NCBI GenBank assembly: GCA_026770025.1
Contig: JAMXDE010000020.1
Coordinates: forward strand, 868,001 to 932,000
DNA from: Craspedostauros australis
Taxonomy: Eukaryota > Bacillariophyta > Bacillariophyceae > Mastogloiales > Achnanthaceae
Direction of reading: 5' to 3'
Length of the DNA: 64,000 nucleotides
Below the pieces are notes generated by a model. It made no database searches. It was not told where the DNA came from and was given only the letters and a program-made list of their open reading frames with translations. Positions 1-10,915 of the stretch are shown piece by piece. How positions within the stretch are numbered: position 1 is the stretch's first letter; every line of letters begins with the position of its first letter. A program made the position numbers and the translations under genes.

Positions 1-65
1 GACACATTCTTACACTCTTGAACCCGGAACAATCCCATGAATTTGTGATGTGACGACAACAACAG

Positions 66-890
66 ATGCCATCGCTGGCAAAGATCGACATAAAGATGGG
101 AATCTTCGGACTCTCCTTCAACACCATCCAATCATCGACAGTCAAACCGTGCAATTCCAACAGCCTCATGCCACCGGCGGGCAGCGATGCCGGGTACGCA
201 TGCCCCGAGGCAGGGCTTTACAACTTCTACGTGCCATTTCAGATACCAGATAAGGAGGATTCGTTTTACTCGAACTGGCACGGTTTCAATGTGGGCATGA
301 CCGTCGAAATAACGGGGTTGGATGGCGAAGATGTGGATTACGCAACATGCAACTTGGCCATCCATGTTGGCAAAGGAGAAGATTCATCGTCAGGAAGCAA
401 GGCAACGTACGGCTACAGTCTCATGGGTCTGGCAGGATTGGCAGCTCTCGTGCAACGCAAACGACGACAGATTATGATGGAGGCGGACAGCAGCACACGT
501 TCATCCCCTCTCATGGGTGAAGAGTCCGAGGATAATCTCAATGGCGACGAGGGCGACCACGCAAGCCAACAGCAACGCAATACGAGAGATGGTATGTCAT
601 CCTCATCCATCGCAGCGGACCCAGATCAGTCTCGCTCGTCCCAATCGTTGTCGTCATCGGCTGTAGCGTCAGCGTCGACATTCATGTCGTATCTGGAGAT
701 GGAATCGAAGACTGGCGACTCCAAGAAAACATGGTCGCTGCCTCCGATGTCGTTCGCATGGCCCAGCCGGCCGAATTGGCAAAATCCCTGGCAACAGCGA
801 GACCAGAGAGAGCAATCACAAGAGCAACGAGGTCCAATTGGGCATGGAGAGCAACGCGACATCAGCCAGTATCAAGCATACACGGCATGA
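66..890 (+). CDS. Single-pass membrane protein, 3' exon (5' end probably outside the window)
   Basis: This frame of 275 codons shares a module with the gene at 2189-3096: a Cys-containing stretch leading to YACPEAGLYNF here and YTCPDAGLYNF there, a later Cys, then one hydrophobic segment (SLMGLAGLAALV) stopped by RKRR. The last 140 or so residues are a Ser/Asp/Gln-rich, presumably cytosolic tail. The paralogue has a separate signal-peptide exon. Here the conserved module begins almost at the first Met, and CAACAG at 60-65 just before it looks like a splice acceptor, so I read this as the final exon of a gene starting left of the window. The ATG at 66 could instead be a true start. The family is not recognised; a secreted or type I surface protein is inferred from the paralogue. 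Confidence 0.55.
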   Translation: MPSLAKIDIKMGIFGLSFNTIQSSTVKPCNSNSLMPPAGSDAGYACPEAGLYNFYVPFQIPDKEDSFYSNWHGFNVGMTVEITGLDGEDVDYATCNLAIHVGKGEDSSSGSKATYGYSLMGLAGLAALVQRKRRQIMMEADSSTRSSPLMGEESEDNLNGDEGDHASQQQRNTRDGMSSSSIAADPDQSRSSQSLSSSAVASASTFMSYLEMESKTGDSKKTWSLPPMSFAWPSRPNWQNPWQQRDQREQSQEQRGPIGHGEQRDISQYQAYTA

Positions 891-2188
891 GCTATCTGCA
901 CATGGCATGGTGCCTCCAGGATAGCGCAGTCCGCTGAGAAGGCATGTCGTAATCCATGCAGTCTTCCAAATCTATGTGATCTGATGTCGAAAGTGTGAAG
1001 AGCAACCGTCGAATGTATAGTAGAGTGTAGCTAATTCAAGTGTTGCTGTACGAGTAGAAGTAGTATCGGTACAAATGTAGCGGCGTGGTACCCGGTACTC
1101 TGGAGGGGACTCCTTCGAGAAACGCCGGATTCGCCAAATCCTCAGCAACAGTGGCTTGTGCGTGATGTCTCTCGTCAAGATCACAGAAGTTGCAAAGAAA
1201 CACGAAAGAAAGTTTGGATCAGAGGCGTGACACATGAGATGCTGAACTTCGTGTGATTGCTTTCTCACCAATTTTCATTGAGAAAGTCATCACCTCTTTG
1301 CCCTCGCGGCACTCCGCCTTCCTTGCGCAACACGGAGGCGCTGGCCGGGTGGATGAACTTGTCGATGTGAAGCAGTTCGTCCAATCTGGTTGGCTCTGCG
1401 TCGTTCGTCAATCAGCTCCACGCGAGCATTTGATCGCGAAGTTCGTTCTTGTTCTCTCAATTTTTGTGGGCGCTGTAAACACTGTGGTTTCTCACCTGAC
1501 GTGACAACCAAACAAGAGGGATTTTGTGATGTTTGCGCAGTCGTGCGTGTTGCGCTTTGTCACATAGGCGCGGCGAGCTTTCGATGACTAAGTAACCCAA
1601 AGTCAGCCCGCGCAATTGGCGAAAGCCAATCTTGTGACGGCGGTTGGACAAGAATAAATAAGGTGTCACATGTTACCTTGCTTGTGACTGCCAACAGTTA
1701 CGCACAAGTACGATGAAATAACTATATCCAAATCCTATTACAATATAAATCGCTGAGACGTTGAAACCGTAGTGATGAGGACAACGCAGCGACACGAACA
1801 AAACTCAACGTACATAAGTACGCACAGGCAGAGCCACGCGCCAACGGTTGGCTGGCTGCAGTTGTATTTTTGTCGGTGGTTGCGAGCAAACGGATGCAGA
1901 AAAGTGGAATAGGCGCTCACGAGGACAAGAGGAGACGCAAGAGGCAACGACAGCAACAACAGTCATGGCGGCGCCGTTGATGTGCAAATGGATGATCGAT
2001 TGGTGGGAGATGCTCGCGTTGCGAAAACCTCACCGTGACACACTTGTATCGCTCAAACAGCAGACCAAACAACAGAGCGGTTTGCAGGTCTGAATGCCCA
2101 AACTCAAAGTTCGAAAACCAAGTCATCAAACAAGCAAGCAAGCAAACAATCAATCCATCGAGGAATCGGACGAACAGTGACGAAGACC
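891..2188. other. Intergenic, 1.3 kb
   Basis: Only short frames that overlap on both strands; none shows a recognisable motif or a splice-joined continuation. It separates the two paralogous membrane-protein genes and presumably holds the promoter of the second. Confidence 0.6.
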
Positions 2189-3096
2189 ATGACGATGAAC
2201 AGGATGCAATGCATGATGGTGCTGGCCGCCACATTGATGGCGCAATGTCACGCAGTGTACCTGTCGATCGACAGCTACCAATGCTCGGGCAACCTGGAAT
2301 TGGCATCGCTTAGCATACAATGCGGTCGCGGCGACTGCGACTTTGGAACGAGTAGCATCAAGTTGACCGGATCGGGTAAGTGAGCACAACCGTCGTCTCG
2401 TATTGGGTTCATCTGATGTTGAGATGCGTCGCATGGCATGCATATACCTTGTTCTGTTCGGAACGAGCACCGACGACTCACACCATCCATCACAAAATAC
2501 CCACCATACCACATCATGCCGCTGTCTCGCACCATGAATCCCATCGAACAGTCAACGTTGATGAGGAGATGTCAGAGCCACTTTACGTGACCATCGCCGC
2601 GTACATCCCCAACGTCCTTTCGTCCACTTTCTTCGCGGACGTTGCGTACCCATGCGACACCCTCACAACCTCGGAAGACTTCGGATACACCTGTCCTGAT
2701 GCGGGTCTGTACAACTTCACGTTATACTACGAACCACCGGAATACGGCAGCACAGCATGGTGGTCCTCCGGACAGATCACGCTGTCGGCCGACTTCCAAG
2801 ACAAGCAGGGTGGACAATCCATTTGCGATGTGACGCTGACGCCGACCAACAGCTACACCATGTCGATGAAGGGCGATTACACGACCATGACGATGAGCGT
2901 GGCGTCCCTCACGGCGTTAGGGATGATTGCCTACTTTGGCAGAAAACGAACCTGCTACACGCACAGGGTGGAGGAGAGACCGGATCTGGGACCCTACTGC
3001 ATCGAAAGTGAGGACTACACGGCCGAATCCGAGTTCGAAATGATGGAAGACTCCATTTCGGGATCCGGATCCTCCGGTTCGGAGCAGTCCACGTGA
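2189..3096 (+). CDS. Single-pass membrane protein, paralogue of the gene at the left edge
   Basis: Two exons, 2189-2375 and 2552-3096, give 243 residues. The donor GTAAGT lies at 2376; the acceptor I chose is ...AACAG at 2551, in phase (split Val codon). An in-frame alternative acceptor ends at 2575. Exon 1 encodes a signal peptide (hydrophobic MMVLAATLMAQCHA) followed by a Cys-containing start of the ectodomain. Exon 2 carries YTCPDAGLYNF, shared with the neighbour, a transmembrane segment around residues 175-195 stopped by GRKR, and an acidic, Ser-rich cytosolic tail. GTG-initiated extensions upstream were ignored; the ATG at 2189 is the first plausible one. Predicted type I plasma-membrane or endomembrane protein; function unknown. 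The tandem arrangement suggests local duplication. Confidence 0.6.
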
Positions 3097-3802
3097 CATC
3101 TGGAACTGTGAGTGCGTCCATCTACCAACACCACACACGAAGGGAGACAGTGCGAGGGTGGAAGGAAGGACGAAAGGAGGTGAAAGAATGAGAAACAGTC
3201 CAAACATGTGTGGCGTATGGTATTATACGACGAACGACAGAGCCTTGAAGTGTGAATGTCAAGGTGAGCGTCGGCGTCGGTGTGCAACAATGAACATATC
3301 TACTCCGACTATACATGGTGTCGGTTTATGGCATCTTACCAGTGTGCTACGGTATATCATCTGATCATATGCAATGCGTACAATGCGGCCACATCTGTCC
3401 AATATCTGGTAAAGGAACATAGTAGAGCACAATCGCTTTTGATACAGGTGATTGCTAACACTCGACGTGATGCGATGTGCAATCAATGGAACATGACAAA
3501 CTTGGAAGTTCGAGCACGTATGGTACGTATGTAATATCAACATACCATAGATCGTATTTTAGAGAATGCCACGTTCCACAATGACACCGAAGAGGAGAAT
3601 ACAGTTTGATGGATTACGCGTACTCTCCGTACGCATGTTTTGTACGGTAGTGGAGCACAAAGAGAGTATGAGAATTGGAGAATAATAATACTTGGCAACG
3701 CTCGTGCAATGAAGGTTCAGATTCTATGAATAGGACAGGATGGTAGAGTCTGAGTACATCGAAATATTGATACATGCGACAAGCGGAGACGTCTGTTCCA
3801 TG
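3097..3802. other. Intergenic, 0.7 kb, between convergent genes
   Basis: AT-richer sequence with no supported gene. It holds the 3' flanks of the membrane-protein gene (plus) and the PDZ gene (minus). Confidence 0.6.
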
Positions 3803-4495
3803 TCACTGAATGATGCAGCAACCATCCAAGTCCATGGGATCGCTGCTGCCCTTGTTGCGCACCCCTGTCCTGCCTTCCTGCAACACCAGCTGCCGTCCCT
3901 CGATGTGACTCGTTGCCTCCAATCGTTGCAACAGGTTCGCGCTCGTGAATCCACCCGATTGCAGATTGAAGACTTCGTACCCTGGAACCACCAATGCCAC
4001 AACCGTCTGATGCGGCACCATTATCCCATGCACAGGCGAGGCCTGGTGGATGTCATGCACGTAGGGTGGAAAGCCCGTCATGGTGAAACCTAGATTGATC
4101 GTCGGCGGCAGCAGAATCTTGTACAGCGCGGATCGGACCTGCATGGCACGTGTCGTCGCGGGCGGTATGCACGGATCCGTATAGTGCGGCGTCTGACACA
4201 GCATCAGTTCGCGCTTCGGCGCATGCTGATTCTGGCGAATGAGATCCTTGAGATGTTGGGCGTCCTTGAGATTCACCACGTCGACGCCTTGCATGCTGAT
4301 GCCGTGGCAGTAATCGCCGACCGCCATCTGATCGGCAAGCGGCGAATTGGCATCGACGCGCGACACGCGTGGTGGCGATCCGGCAAAGTCCATGCCGTCA
4401 AGACCCGCGCCTTGTGGCAGCTGAACGATGCTCATCGCCGCCACGGCGACGGCATAGTTCTGCGTGGTCTTGTGGCCCTCCGATTGCAGAGCCAT
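3803..4495 (-). CDS. Tandem PDZ-like protein with C-terminal CaaX box
   Basis: A 230-residue single-exon protein starting at an ATG at 4495. Two PDZ-like modules can be read. The first (about residues 30-100) contains RVSRVDANSPLADQMAVGD, the usual 'spatial separation of the ligand groove from a hydrophobic D..SPA....L..GD' pattern. The second (about 130-210) has LGFTMTGFPPYVHDI and then ASPVHG, resembling the carboxylate-binding GLGF loop and following strand. The protein ends in CIIQ, a good CaaX prenylation box, preceded by another Cys. No signal peptide or transmembrane segment is visible. The likely role is a small membrane-tethered scaffold on the cytosolic face of a membrane. The PDZ assignment rests on pattern matching and the folds could be divergent; the CaaX reading is direct. 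Confidence 0.6.
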   Translation of the reverse strand: MALQSEGHKTTQNYAVAVAAMSIVQLPQGAGLDGMDFAGSPPRVSRVDANSPLADQMAVGDYCHGISMQGVDVVNLKDAQHLKDLIRQNQHAPKRELMLCQTPHYTDPCIPPATTRAMQVRSALYKILLPPTINLGFTMTGFPPYVHDIHQASPVHGIMVPHQTVVALVVPGYEVFNLQSGGFTSANLLQRLEATSHIEGRQLVLQEGRTGVRNKGSSDPMDLDGCCIIQ

Positions 4496-5185
4496 TTGTG
4501 TTCTCTATCTTTGGGTGTTGGTTTTGTCTTCGTTGATGGGTAAGGAATGAAATGTAAATTTGTGGCGTCTTGGTACGATATGATACAATACGATACGATA
4601 CGATACAATACTGATGCGTGTTTGTGACAAGCTCCTGAGCAACTCTGCGAGTGTGTGTAGTATGACGTGCCGTCACCTTGTCATCATTTTGCCATCCACT
4701 CTGTCGCTGTTTTCTTGGAGGTTGTGGACTTCACGAGAAGAGAACTGCGGCACAACCAACATCAGGATCGACAACGATTCTTGGTGGGACGCAAATGCGT
4801 CGTTGTTGCTCGTGATTCGCGTTTGTCTTCCATCATGTTCGCACGATTTGGCACGGTTGATCATTGCGTTTCAGTCATGTTCCAGTCTTACATTGGCTTG
4901 ACTAGATCGATTAATTTCGTTCCGTCTCGTTGTTCAAATCAAGAAAGACCAAAAGACGAAGCGAAGATGACACAAACCAGTTCGCCGCCGCGCAGAACAC
5001 ACCAGTTCAAAACGGGTGAGGACCAAGAGAGTCGAGAGATGTTGCAACACGATCATTGAATCCACCGCACCCGCAAGATCAACAAGATAGGACGTAGCCG
5101 CTGCCATTGCCATTGCTATCGCACCACATTGCTCCAGAGCAACACGAGTATAATATTCCACAATAGAACAGCAGCAAGAGTGACG
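4496..5185. other. Divergent intergenic region with GATAC repeats
   Basis: Lies between the start of the PDZ gene (minus) and the phosphatase gene (plus), so it probably carries both promoters. Positions 4575-4611 hold a short degenerate array of the pentamers GATAC/AATAC. No gene seen. Confidence 0.6.
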
Positions 5186-7703
5186 ATGTGGTCGACATTT
5201 GCGGAGAATGCGAAGAAGGGTCTGTCGGGGGCAACCAAGAACCTGACGGAGGTCATGGAGAAGGCCGGTGACTCCATCACCCAGGCCGCGAGCAAGGTCA
5301 ATCTCAACGTGCCTCACGATGGGTCCGGAGGAGCCGGTGCTTCGGCAGGACAGAATGCCGCTGCTTCAAATCGCAGCGGCGCTAGCGACAACGGCAGTGC
5401 CAACAGCAACAAGGCAAACCCAAATGGCAACGGAATCAAGCTCCCCAACGTGGATGTCAATGCGGAGAAGGAAAAGCTGATCAACAACTTCAAGATGGGA
5501 TGGTCGTCCGTCGTGGAAACGACCAAGCGTTCGCTGGAGGCCACGGAGGGTGCCATCAAGATGCAGCAGCAGCGGCTGGAGCAGAATCTGCCGTTCGGGC
5601 CTGGGAAGCGAGGCGCCAACTTCTACAAGCGCGACCCAGGCCTGCCGCTGGATGTGGAGGCCCTGCGCGACGCGGAGGTCGTTTACATCACGGACCGCAT
5701 CATCACGATGGGCCATCCTGCCATGGCCAGCAACACCAATCCCAACATCACGGCGCAGCGCAAGCTGGCGGCCATCTCCCATCTGCTGCAACGTCGCCAT
5801 GATGGAAGGCATCTGGTGTGGAACCTCAGCGAGGTCAACTACGACCTCTCCATCCTCGATGATCAGGTGCTCACCTTCTCCTTCCCCGGATCGCCAGCAC
5901 CGCCGCTGGGATTGCTGCTCAAGCTCCTCGTCTCGATGGAGAACTGGATGAAGGCGGATGATCGCAACGTCGCCGTCGTGCACTGCCTCACAGGAAAGGG
6001 CCGCACATCCATCGTCCTCGCGGCGTTCCTCTCCTGGATGGGCGAGGCAGGGTTCGGAGATATCACGCAGGCGCTGGCCTACATTGCGAAGTGCAAGAAG
6101 CTGTCGCCTGAAAAACTCACGATTCCATCGCAACGGCGGTATGCGTCGTACTTCAAGAATATGCTGGATGGCGTGCGACCGTCCCAGCCGCCCATCCTGC
6201 TCAAGCGCATCATTATGAGCACCGCGCCGAAGGTATGTATGTTGCTGTCGTTGGTATTGAGAGTTGGAGTGGCTGCATTGTATGGTATCTTGCTGGCTGT
6301 GGCTACCTCACATGCGTCTGATTTGAATGCGTGGATCTGGACTGGGTAACCACTGTTTCTCATTCTTGCATTTGTATGCTACGGCATTGCATCACAACCA
6401 TGGCTTCATTCCCATGTGCCTCCATGTGAAACATGTACATACACACTCTACAATTATGCACTCTATGGTACAGTACGCCAAAGGCCCAGCGAGGGAAAGC
6501 CCAGAGGGACAGGACGGTCAGAATACGGGCAGCGATGCGGACAACGAGCAGCTCATGGGTTGCGCACCGTACCTGCAAATCTTCAAGGGCGGGGAGCTCC
6601 TTTTCACCACGGCCGCCACGTTGCATATCAATCAAAAGGAAGAGGAGCTGCCCTTCGTCCAGGGCGTCGATGGCCCGGTCCCATTCCATGTCGACCAGAT
6701 CGTGCAGGGCGACATCCTGATCCGCTGCCGACATCTCACGTTCAAAAAGCAACGCGTTTCCATGTTCCGAGCTGCCTTCCACACCGGCTACGTGCCACCC
6801 AATGTCATGCGGTTGACCAAGTCCCAGCTGGATGGAGCGTGCGCGGACAAGCGGTTTTCGGACGACTTCTTCTTGGATTTCATTTTTGAAAAGGTGGATG
6901 CGGAGACCGCCACGAAACATCTGGAGGATGCATCTGCAGCGCATGGTGATGCGCCTGACAAGGATGACGCCGCTGGCAAGAGGCAGGCCGCCATCGTCAA
7001 GGCAACTTCGTACGACACCATGCTGCAGGGAGAATCCAAATTCTGGGACGTCATCGCTGCGCGTCGCAAGGAGCACGCGGCCCATTCTTCGGACGATGTC
7101 AACTCGGATGTTGGCAAGACCGTGGGGCAGCGGCGCAAGGACGGCAAGACGAAGGGCCAATCGTCTGTCGACGGCGGCAGCGGTGGACCGTCGTCCGCCG
7201 GCGCAGCGAAGCAGGAGGCCGAGTTGGAGACGTTCAGCATCGGTGGCGAGCTCGATTTCTTGCCCAAGGGCGGCGGCGTGACCGATACATCGCAGACGAA
7301 GGCACAAAGCGAGAAGGGACGCGATTCTCTCATGGAGGCATTGGATGCACTCGACGAGGATGACACCGACAAACCACAGCAAACCAGCGCGGACCTGGGC
7401 ACGGAAACCATCGTGTTTGAAAGTCCCATCCCATCCGCCAACAACTCCGTTGCCGACGACAAGGCCAGCCCCGCAGCGCAAGACGGTGACGCTTCCATCG
7501 CAACCGAAAAGTCAGAACAGCAGCAACCACCTTCCGAAACGCAATCGAATGCGTCTGCCGACGTCCTCTCCAAGAGCGACCTCGATGACATGGAAGCCAT
7601 GCTGTCCATGGACGTGGGCGACGACGACCTCGACTTTGGCGATTTTGATGTGGATGAAGTCGATGAGCACCTCGAGGATCTGGAAAGTCTTCTGAAGATG
7701 TAA
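5186..7703 (+). CDS. PTEN/tensin-type phosphatase with C2 domain
   Basis: Two exons, 5186-6232 and 6474-7703, give about 758 residues. The donor is GTATGT at 6233. The acceptor CAG at 6471-6473 is in frame, but in-frame alternatives end at 6512 and 6521, so the junction is uncertain. The N-terminal 130 residues are helical and low-complexity. The phosphatase domain (about 140-335) has the P-loop HCLTGKGRTS at 266-275, keeping the catalytic CX5R Cys267 and Arg273, so it is probably active. PTEN's first P-loop Lys is Leu here, so 3-phosphoinositide specificity cannot be assumed. Exon 2 opens the PTEN-type C2 domain (GCAPYLQIFKGGELLF onward, ending near FLDFIFEK), then a Ser/Asp/Glu-rich tail rich in DDLD-type acidic motifs. 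No auxilin J domain is present. Likely acts on phosphoinositides or phosphoproteins at membranes. Confidence 0.75.
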
Positions 7704-7953
7704 ATCTAATAGTGGTGGTGGTATGCACGAGTACTTTTTGTGATGTGTGAGCACTCCGCTGTGTGGATCTGGAGCCGTAGACTTTCGATTGAAGTTAGAC
7801 TCAAAAGGCGAACAAAACTGACGTTCGGCACGAACAAGACTCAACACAACTTGAGACGTGTCGCATTCTTGTTGTTGGGAGGACGCAAACTCCGAGCATG
7901 AGTGAAACCATGTGAGGGTATCACAATTCATCCACACTCCACAAGCAAACACC
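7704..7953. promoter_or_regulatory. Short intergenic spacer before the phosphatidylinositol synthase gene
   Basis: Only 250 bp separate the phosphatase stop from the next start on the same strand. It must hold the terminator of one gene and the promoter of the other; I see no distinct motif. Confidence 0.35.
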
Positions 7954-8839
7954 ATGAAGTCACCCACGAAGACGACCACCACAGCAGGACAGGTGCTGCT
8001 CTACGTCCCCAACCTCATCGGCTACGGCCGCGTGATCTGCACGATCGGCAGCTTCGTGCTGATGACGGCGTCGCCGTCGCATTGGCTGCTGTCCATCGCG
8101 CTGTACATCTCCAGCTTCGTCGGCGATCTGTTCGATGGCCTCATCGCCCGCAAGCTCAATCAGACGAGCGAGTTCGGGGGATTGCTGGACATGGTCACGG
8201 ATCGGTGTTCCACGATGGGGCTGCTCTTCATCCTCAGCGCGGATTATCAGGACTACGATGCAAGAACGTTCGGGTTTCCCGTTCTGCGGTTGGTGCGTGT
8301 TCTGTCTGCGGTTGCTTGGATTGATTCCATAGTCTTGCTCATGTCAGTGTGTACCTATGGTATCATGCAAAAAGCTCACATTTGCATCGCCTCATCCATC
8401 TATCACTCGATCCCTCCATTTACTCTGCAACGCGACGCGACGCAACCAACACAATGACATGACATGACACGATGAGCAGACATTCTTGGCATTGGCGCTG
8501 CTTGACATATCCTCCCACTGGTGCCAGATGTACTCGACGTGCGCGCTGGGGCAGCACCACAAATCGGAGGACGGCAACACGGGGCGGCACTTCCTGGTGC
8601 GATGGTTCTACAAGTACTATTACTTCTTCGGGTACCTGTGCTGCGGCGCCGAGTTCAGCTACGTCTGCGCCTATCTGCTGCTGCATGTCGAGGACGGCAC
8701 GATGCTGCGCGATGCGATCGTGCTGTTCCTCTGCCTGTGCATACCGGGATGCGTCATGAAGCAGGCCGTCAACGTCATGCAGCTATCGTCGGCGTGTTAC
8801 GCTGTCGCGAAGCATGATGCGGATGGTAAGAACAAATAG
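7954..8839 (+). CDS. PIS: Phosphatidylinositol synthase (CDP-diacylglycerol-inositol 3-phosphatidyltransferase)
   Basis: Two exons, 7954-8292 and 8480-8839, give 232 residues, close to the animal and yeast enzymes. Donor GTGCGT at 8293, acceptor GCAG at 8476-8479, phase 0; joining restores the family motif TFLALALLDISSHWCQMYS across the junction. The CDP-alcohol phosphotransferase signature D-x2-DG-x2-AR-x8-G-x3-D-x3-D is complete at residues 58-83. Several hydrophobic helices flank it. The enzyme condenses CDP-diacylglycerol with myo-inositol to make phosphatidylinositol, normally in the endoplasmic reticulum. Neighbouring a phosphoinositide-phosphatase-like gene is suggestive but may be chance. 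Reading exon 1 without splicing runs into a low-complexity tail and loses the LDISSHW block, which supports the intron. Confidence 0.88.
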
Positions 8840-8986
8840 AGCAGAGTAGAATTATGGAGCGAGTGCCCCGTGCATTCTAACCATAGCAAAGTCGAGCAAA
8901 GTAGTGTTATGTACTCCCTATACTATTCTTATCACCGACGTAGAGTACTATGCGCTTGCGGTTCGCAGCACCAGAAATGCACGTCC

Positions 8987-10915
8987 TTACTTCCAAACAT
9001 TCTTGATGAGATCGGCGACGATACCCTCTTGCGGCTTGCGGGTGGCGTAGAAATTCTTCAGACTCGTCTCAAAGTCCTCCGCCTTGACATGCGCCGTGAT
9101 GTCCTCGTTGCCTTGCTGAAGCGCGGAACTGACTCGTCGCACGGCCCGGATGGCCGCCTCGTTGACCAAGAACTCAAGCTCCGCGCCGCTGAGACCTTCC
9201 GTGACTGCCGCGACGGCCGACAGGTCCACCATAGCGCCCTTGCCCAACGAACCTGGTCGCTTGTCGTCGACGCCGCTGCATTCCGTGAAACCCGGCAGCT
9301 TGTTGGTATGCACGCGAAGTATGTTCTCGCGCCCCGTGGCATCGGGCAGCTCGAGCTTGACGATGCGGTCGAAGCGTCCGGGACGGATGAGCGCTGGATC
9401 CAGAACTTCCTTGCGGTTCGTGGCCGCCAGCACGCAGATCTGTCTCGTCGAATCCAACCCGTCCATGCAGGCCAGCAGCTGGTTCAACGTCTGCTCGGCC
9501 TCGTCGTTGCCACCGCGTCCGGAAAACCCGCCGCCGAAGTCCCGCGACTTGCCCAGCGCATCCAGCTCGTCGACGAAGATGATGCACGGCGATAGCTTGG
9601 AGGCTCGTTCGAAGAGCTTGCGCACGCGCGCTGCACCGCGTCCGACGTACATCTCGATGAAGTCGCTGCCGCTGCAGTAGAGCAACGGAACGCCGGCAGC
9701 GGCCGCCGTGGCACGGGCCAGCATGGTCTTGCCGGTTCCTGGCGGTCCCTCCAGCAGCAACCCCGTGGGTGCGCGCGCTCCGAGAATGGCGTACTTCTTG
9801 GGATTGCGCAGCGTGTCGACCAGCTCCATGACCTCGGCCTTGGCGTTGTCGATGCCCTGGATGTCCGTGAAGGATGCCAGCGTGCCGCCGCTGGATGCCA
9901 GCTTGCCCGGCGTGTCGCCCGAGTCTCCGCCCGAGTTGCCGTTGAAGGCGCGGTACATGCGGAATAGGATGAGCGCATAGAACAGCAAGACGCAGCTGCG
10001 GACGACCGTGCCGACGGCGTTGGCGCGACCCACAGGCATGGCGGCGAAGGGGATCTCGCTGTCTCGGAGCGTGCCCATCAACTCCGGCGATGCGGGGACC
10101 TTCATGGAGTACGCCACGACGCTCTCCGGCGATTCGTTCTCTGTTTCTGGCAGCTTTGTCAATCGGAAGGCGACTCTGTCCGTTCCAATTCTTACGCTGT
10201 CGACAACGATGCTGGGCGTTGATTCAGTCGATGACGATGAAGCAGCAGGTGGTGAAGCAGTTGAAGCAGCAGGTGGCGAAGCAGCAGCAGCAACAACAAC
10301 AGACAACTGACTCTTCATGGACGCCTTCTTGCCAAAGGCGTTGGCGTAGGTTTTGACCGGACTGGACGGTGCATTCGACAGCTTGGAATGCGGCGAGGAT
10401 GCCTCCACGAGGTCCAGGAACGTGCTGTACGGCAGCTCCACCTGCGGCTTGTTGCTGGCTTGCGCACTGTTGCCCGTGATGCTCAGGTAGGCCTGTCGAG
10501 AGACGGTGCCGCACAGGAGCGAGAAGATGAGCATCTGCATCGAGACCAGGATCTTGGCGCGCTTGGGCAGCTTGCGAAATCGCGCCTGGAACCGGATCGG
10601 CATCTTGCCGAGATGCACCAGGCGCTGCGTGATGGCCTTCATCATGCGCACGATCCTGTTGCCGCGCTTCTTGCCGCCGTCGTCGCTGCTGCCGCCGCTT
10701 GGGTTTGTGGATCCACCCGAGGCCGAGAACAGGGCCGATCTGGAGGCCGCCACTGTGACTGGCTGGCAGCAAGGTCCCGCTTGAGGCAGGGACGATCTGC
10801 TGGATGTTGGGGTGGGGATCAGCAGAGCGCTCGATGGCGCCAAGAGGCTCACCACCGACAGCGCCAACACCAACAACGCCGGCATCATGTTCGACCTTCT
10901 CGATAACAGTGCCAT
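8987..10915 (-). CDS. FtsH-like AAA ATPase lacking the M41 protease domain
   Basis: 642 residues from the ATG at 10915. The N-terminus is hydrophobic (LLVLALSVVSLLAPSSA) and followed by a Ser/Thr/Arg-rich stretch, as in bipartite plastid leaders of algae with secondary plastids. Next come an FtsH-type extracellular or lumenal region with a flanking membrane segment (about 345-365), and a full AAA module: Walker A GPPGTGKT at 390-397, Walker B IIFVDELDALG near 445-455, and the second region of homology around 497-520 ending RPGRFDR. After the AAA lid (EGLSGAELEFLVNEAAIRA) the protein ends; the roughly 200-residue M41 domain with HEXXH is missing. The stop lies 147 bp from the convergent PIS gene, so there is no room for it. 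Likely an unfoldase or non-proteolytic partner of FtsH complexes in the plastid, by analogy to inactive FtsHi proteins. Confidence 0.82.
   Translation of the reverse strand: MALLSRRSNMMPALLVLALSVVSLLAPSSALLIPTPTSSRSSLPQAGPCCQPVTVAASRSALFSASGGSTNPSGGSSDDGGKKRGNRIVRMMKAITQRLVHLGKMPIRFQARFRKLPKRAKILVSMQMLIFSLLCGTVSRQAYLSITGNSAQASNKPQVELPYSTFLDLVEASSPHSKLSNAPSSPVKTYANAFGKKASMKSQLSVVVAAAASPPAASTASPPAASSSSTESTPSIVVDSVRIGTDRVAFRLTKLPETENESPESVVAYSMKVPASPELMGTLRDSEIPFAAMPVGRANAVGTVVRSCVLLFYALILFRMYRAFNGNSGGDSGDTPGKLASSGGTLASFTDIQGIDNAKAEVMELVDTLRNPKKYAILGARAPTGLLLEGPPGTGKTMLARATAAAAGVPLLYCSGSDFIEMYVGRGAARVRKLFERASKLSPCIIFVDELDALGKSRDFGGGFSGRGGNDEAEQTLNQLLACMDGLDSTRQICVLAATNRKEVLDPALIRPGRFDRIVKLELPDATGRENILRVHTNKLPGFTECSGVDDKRPGSLGKGAMVDLSAVAAVTEGLSGAELEFLVNEAAIRAVRRVSSALQQGNEDITAHVKAEDFETSLKNFYATRKPQEGIVADLIKNVWK

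Noticed and set aside
6360-7481. 373-codon minus-strand frame
   Set aside because: Antisense of the phosphatase C2 exon; no start context or domain.
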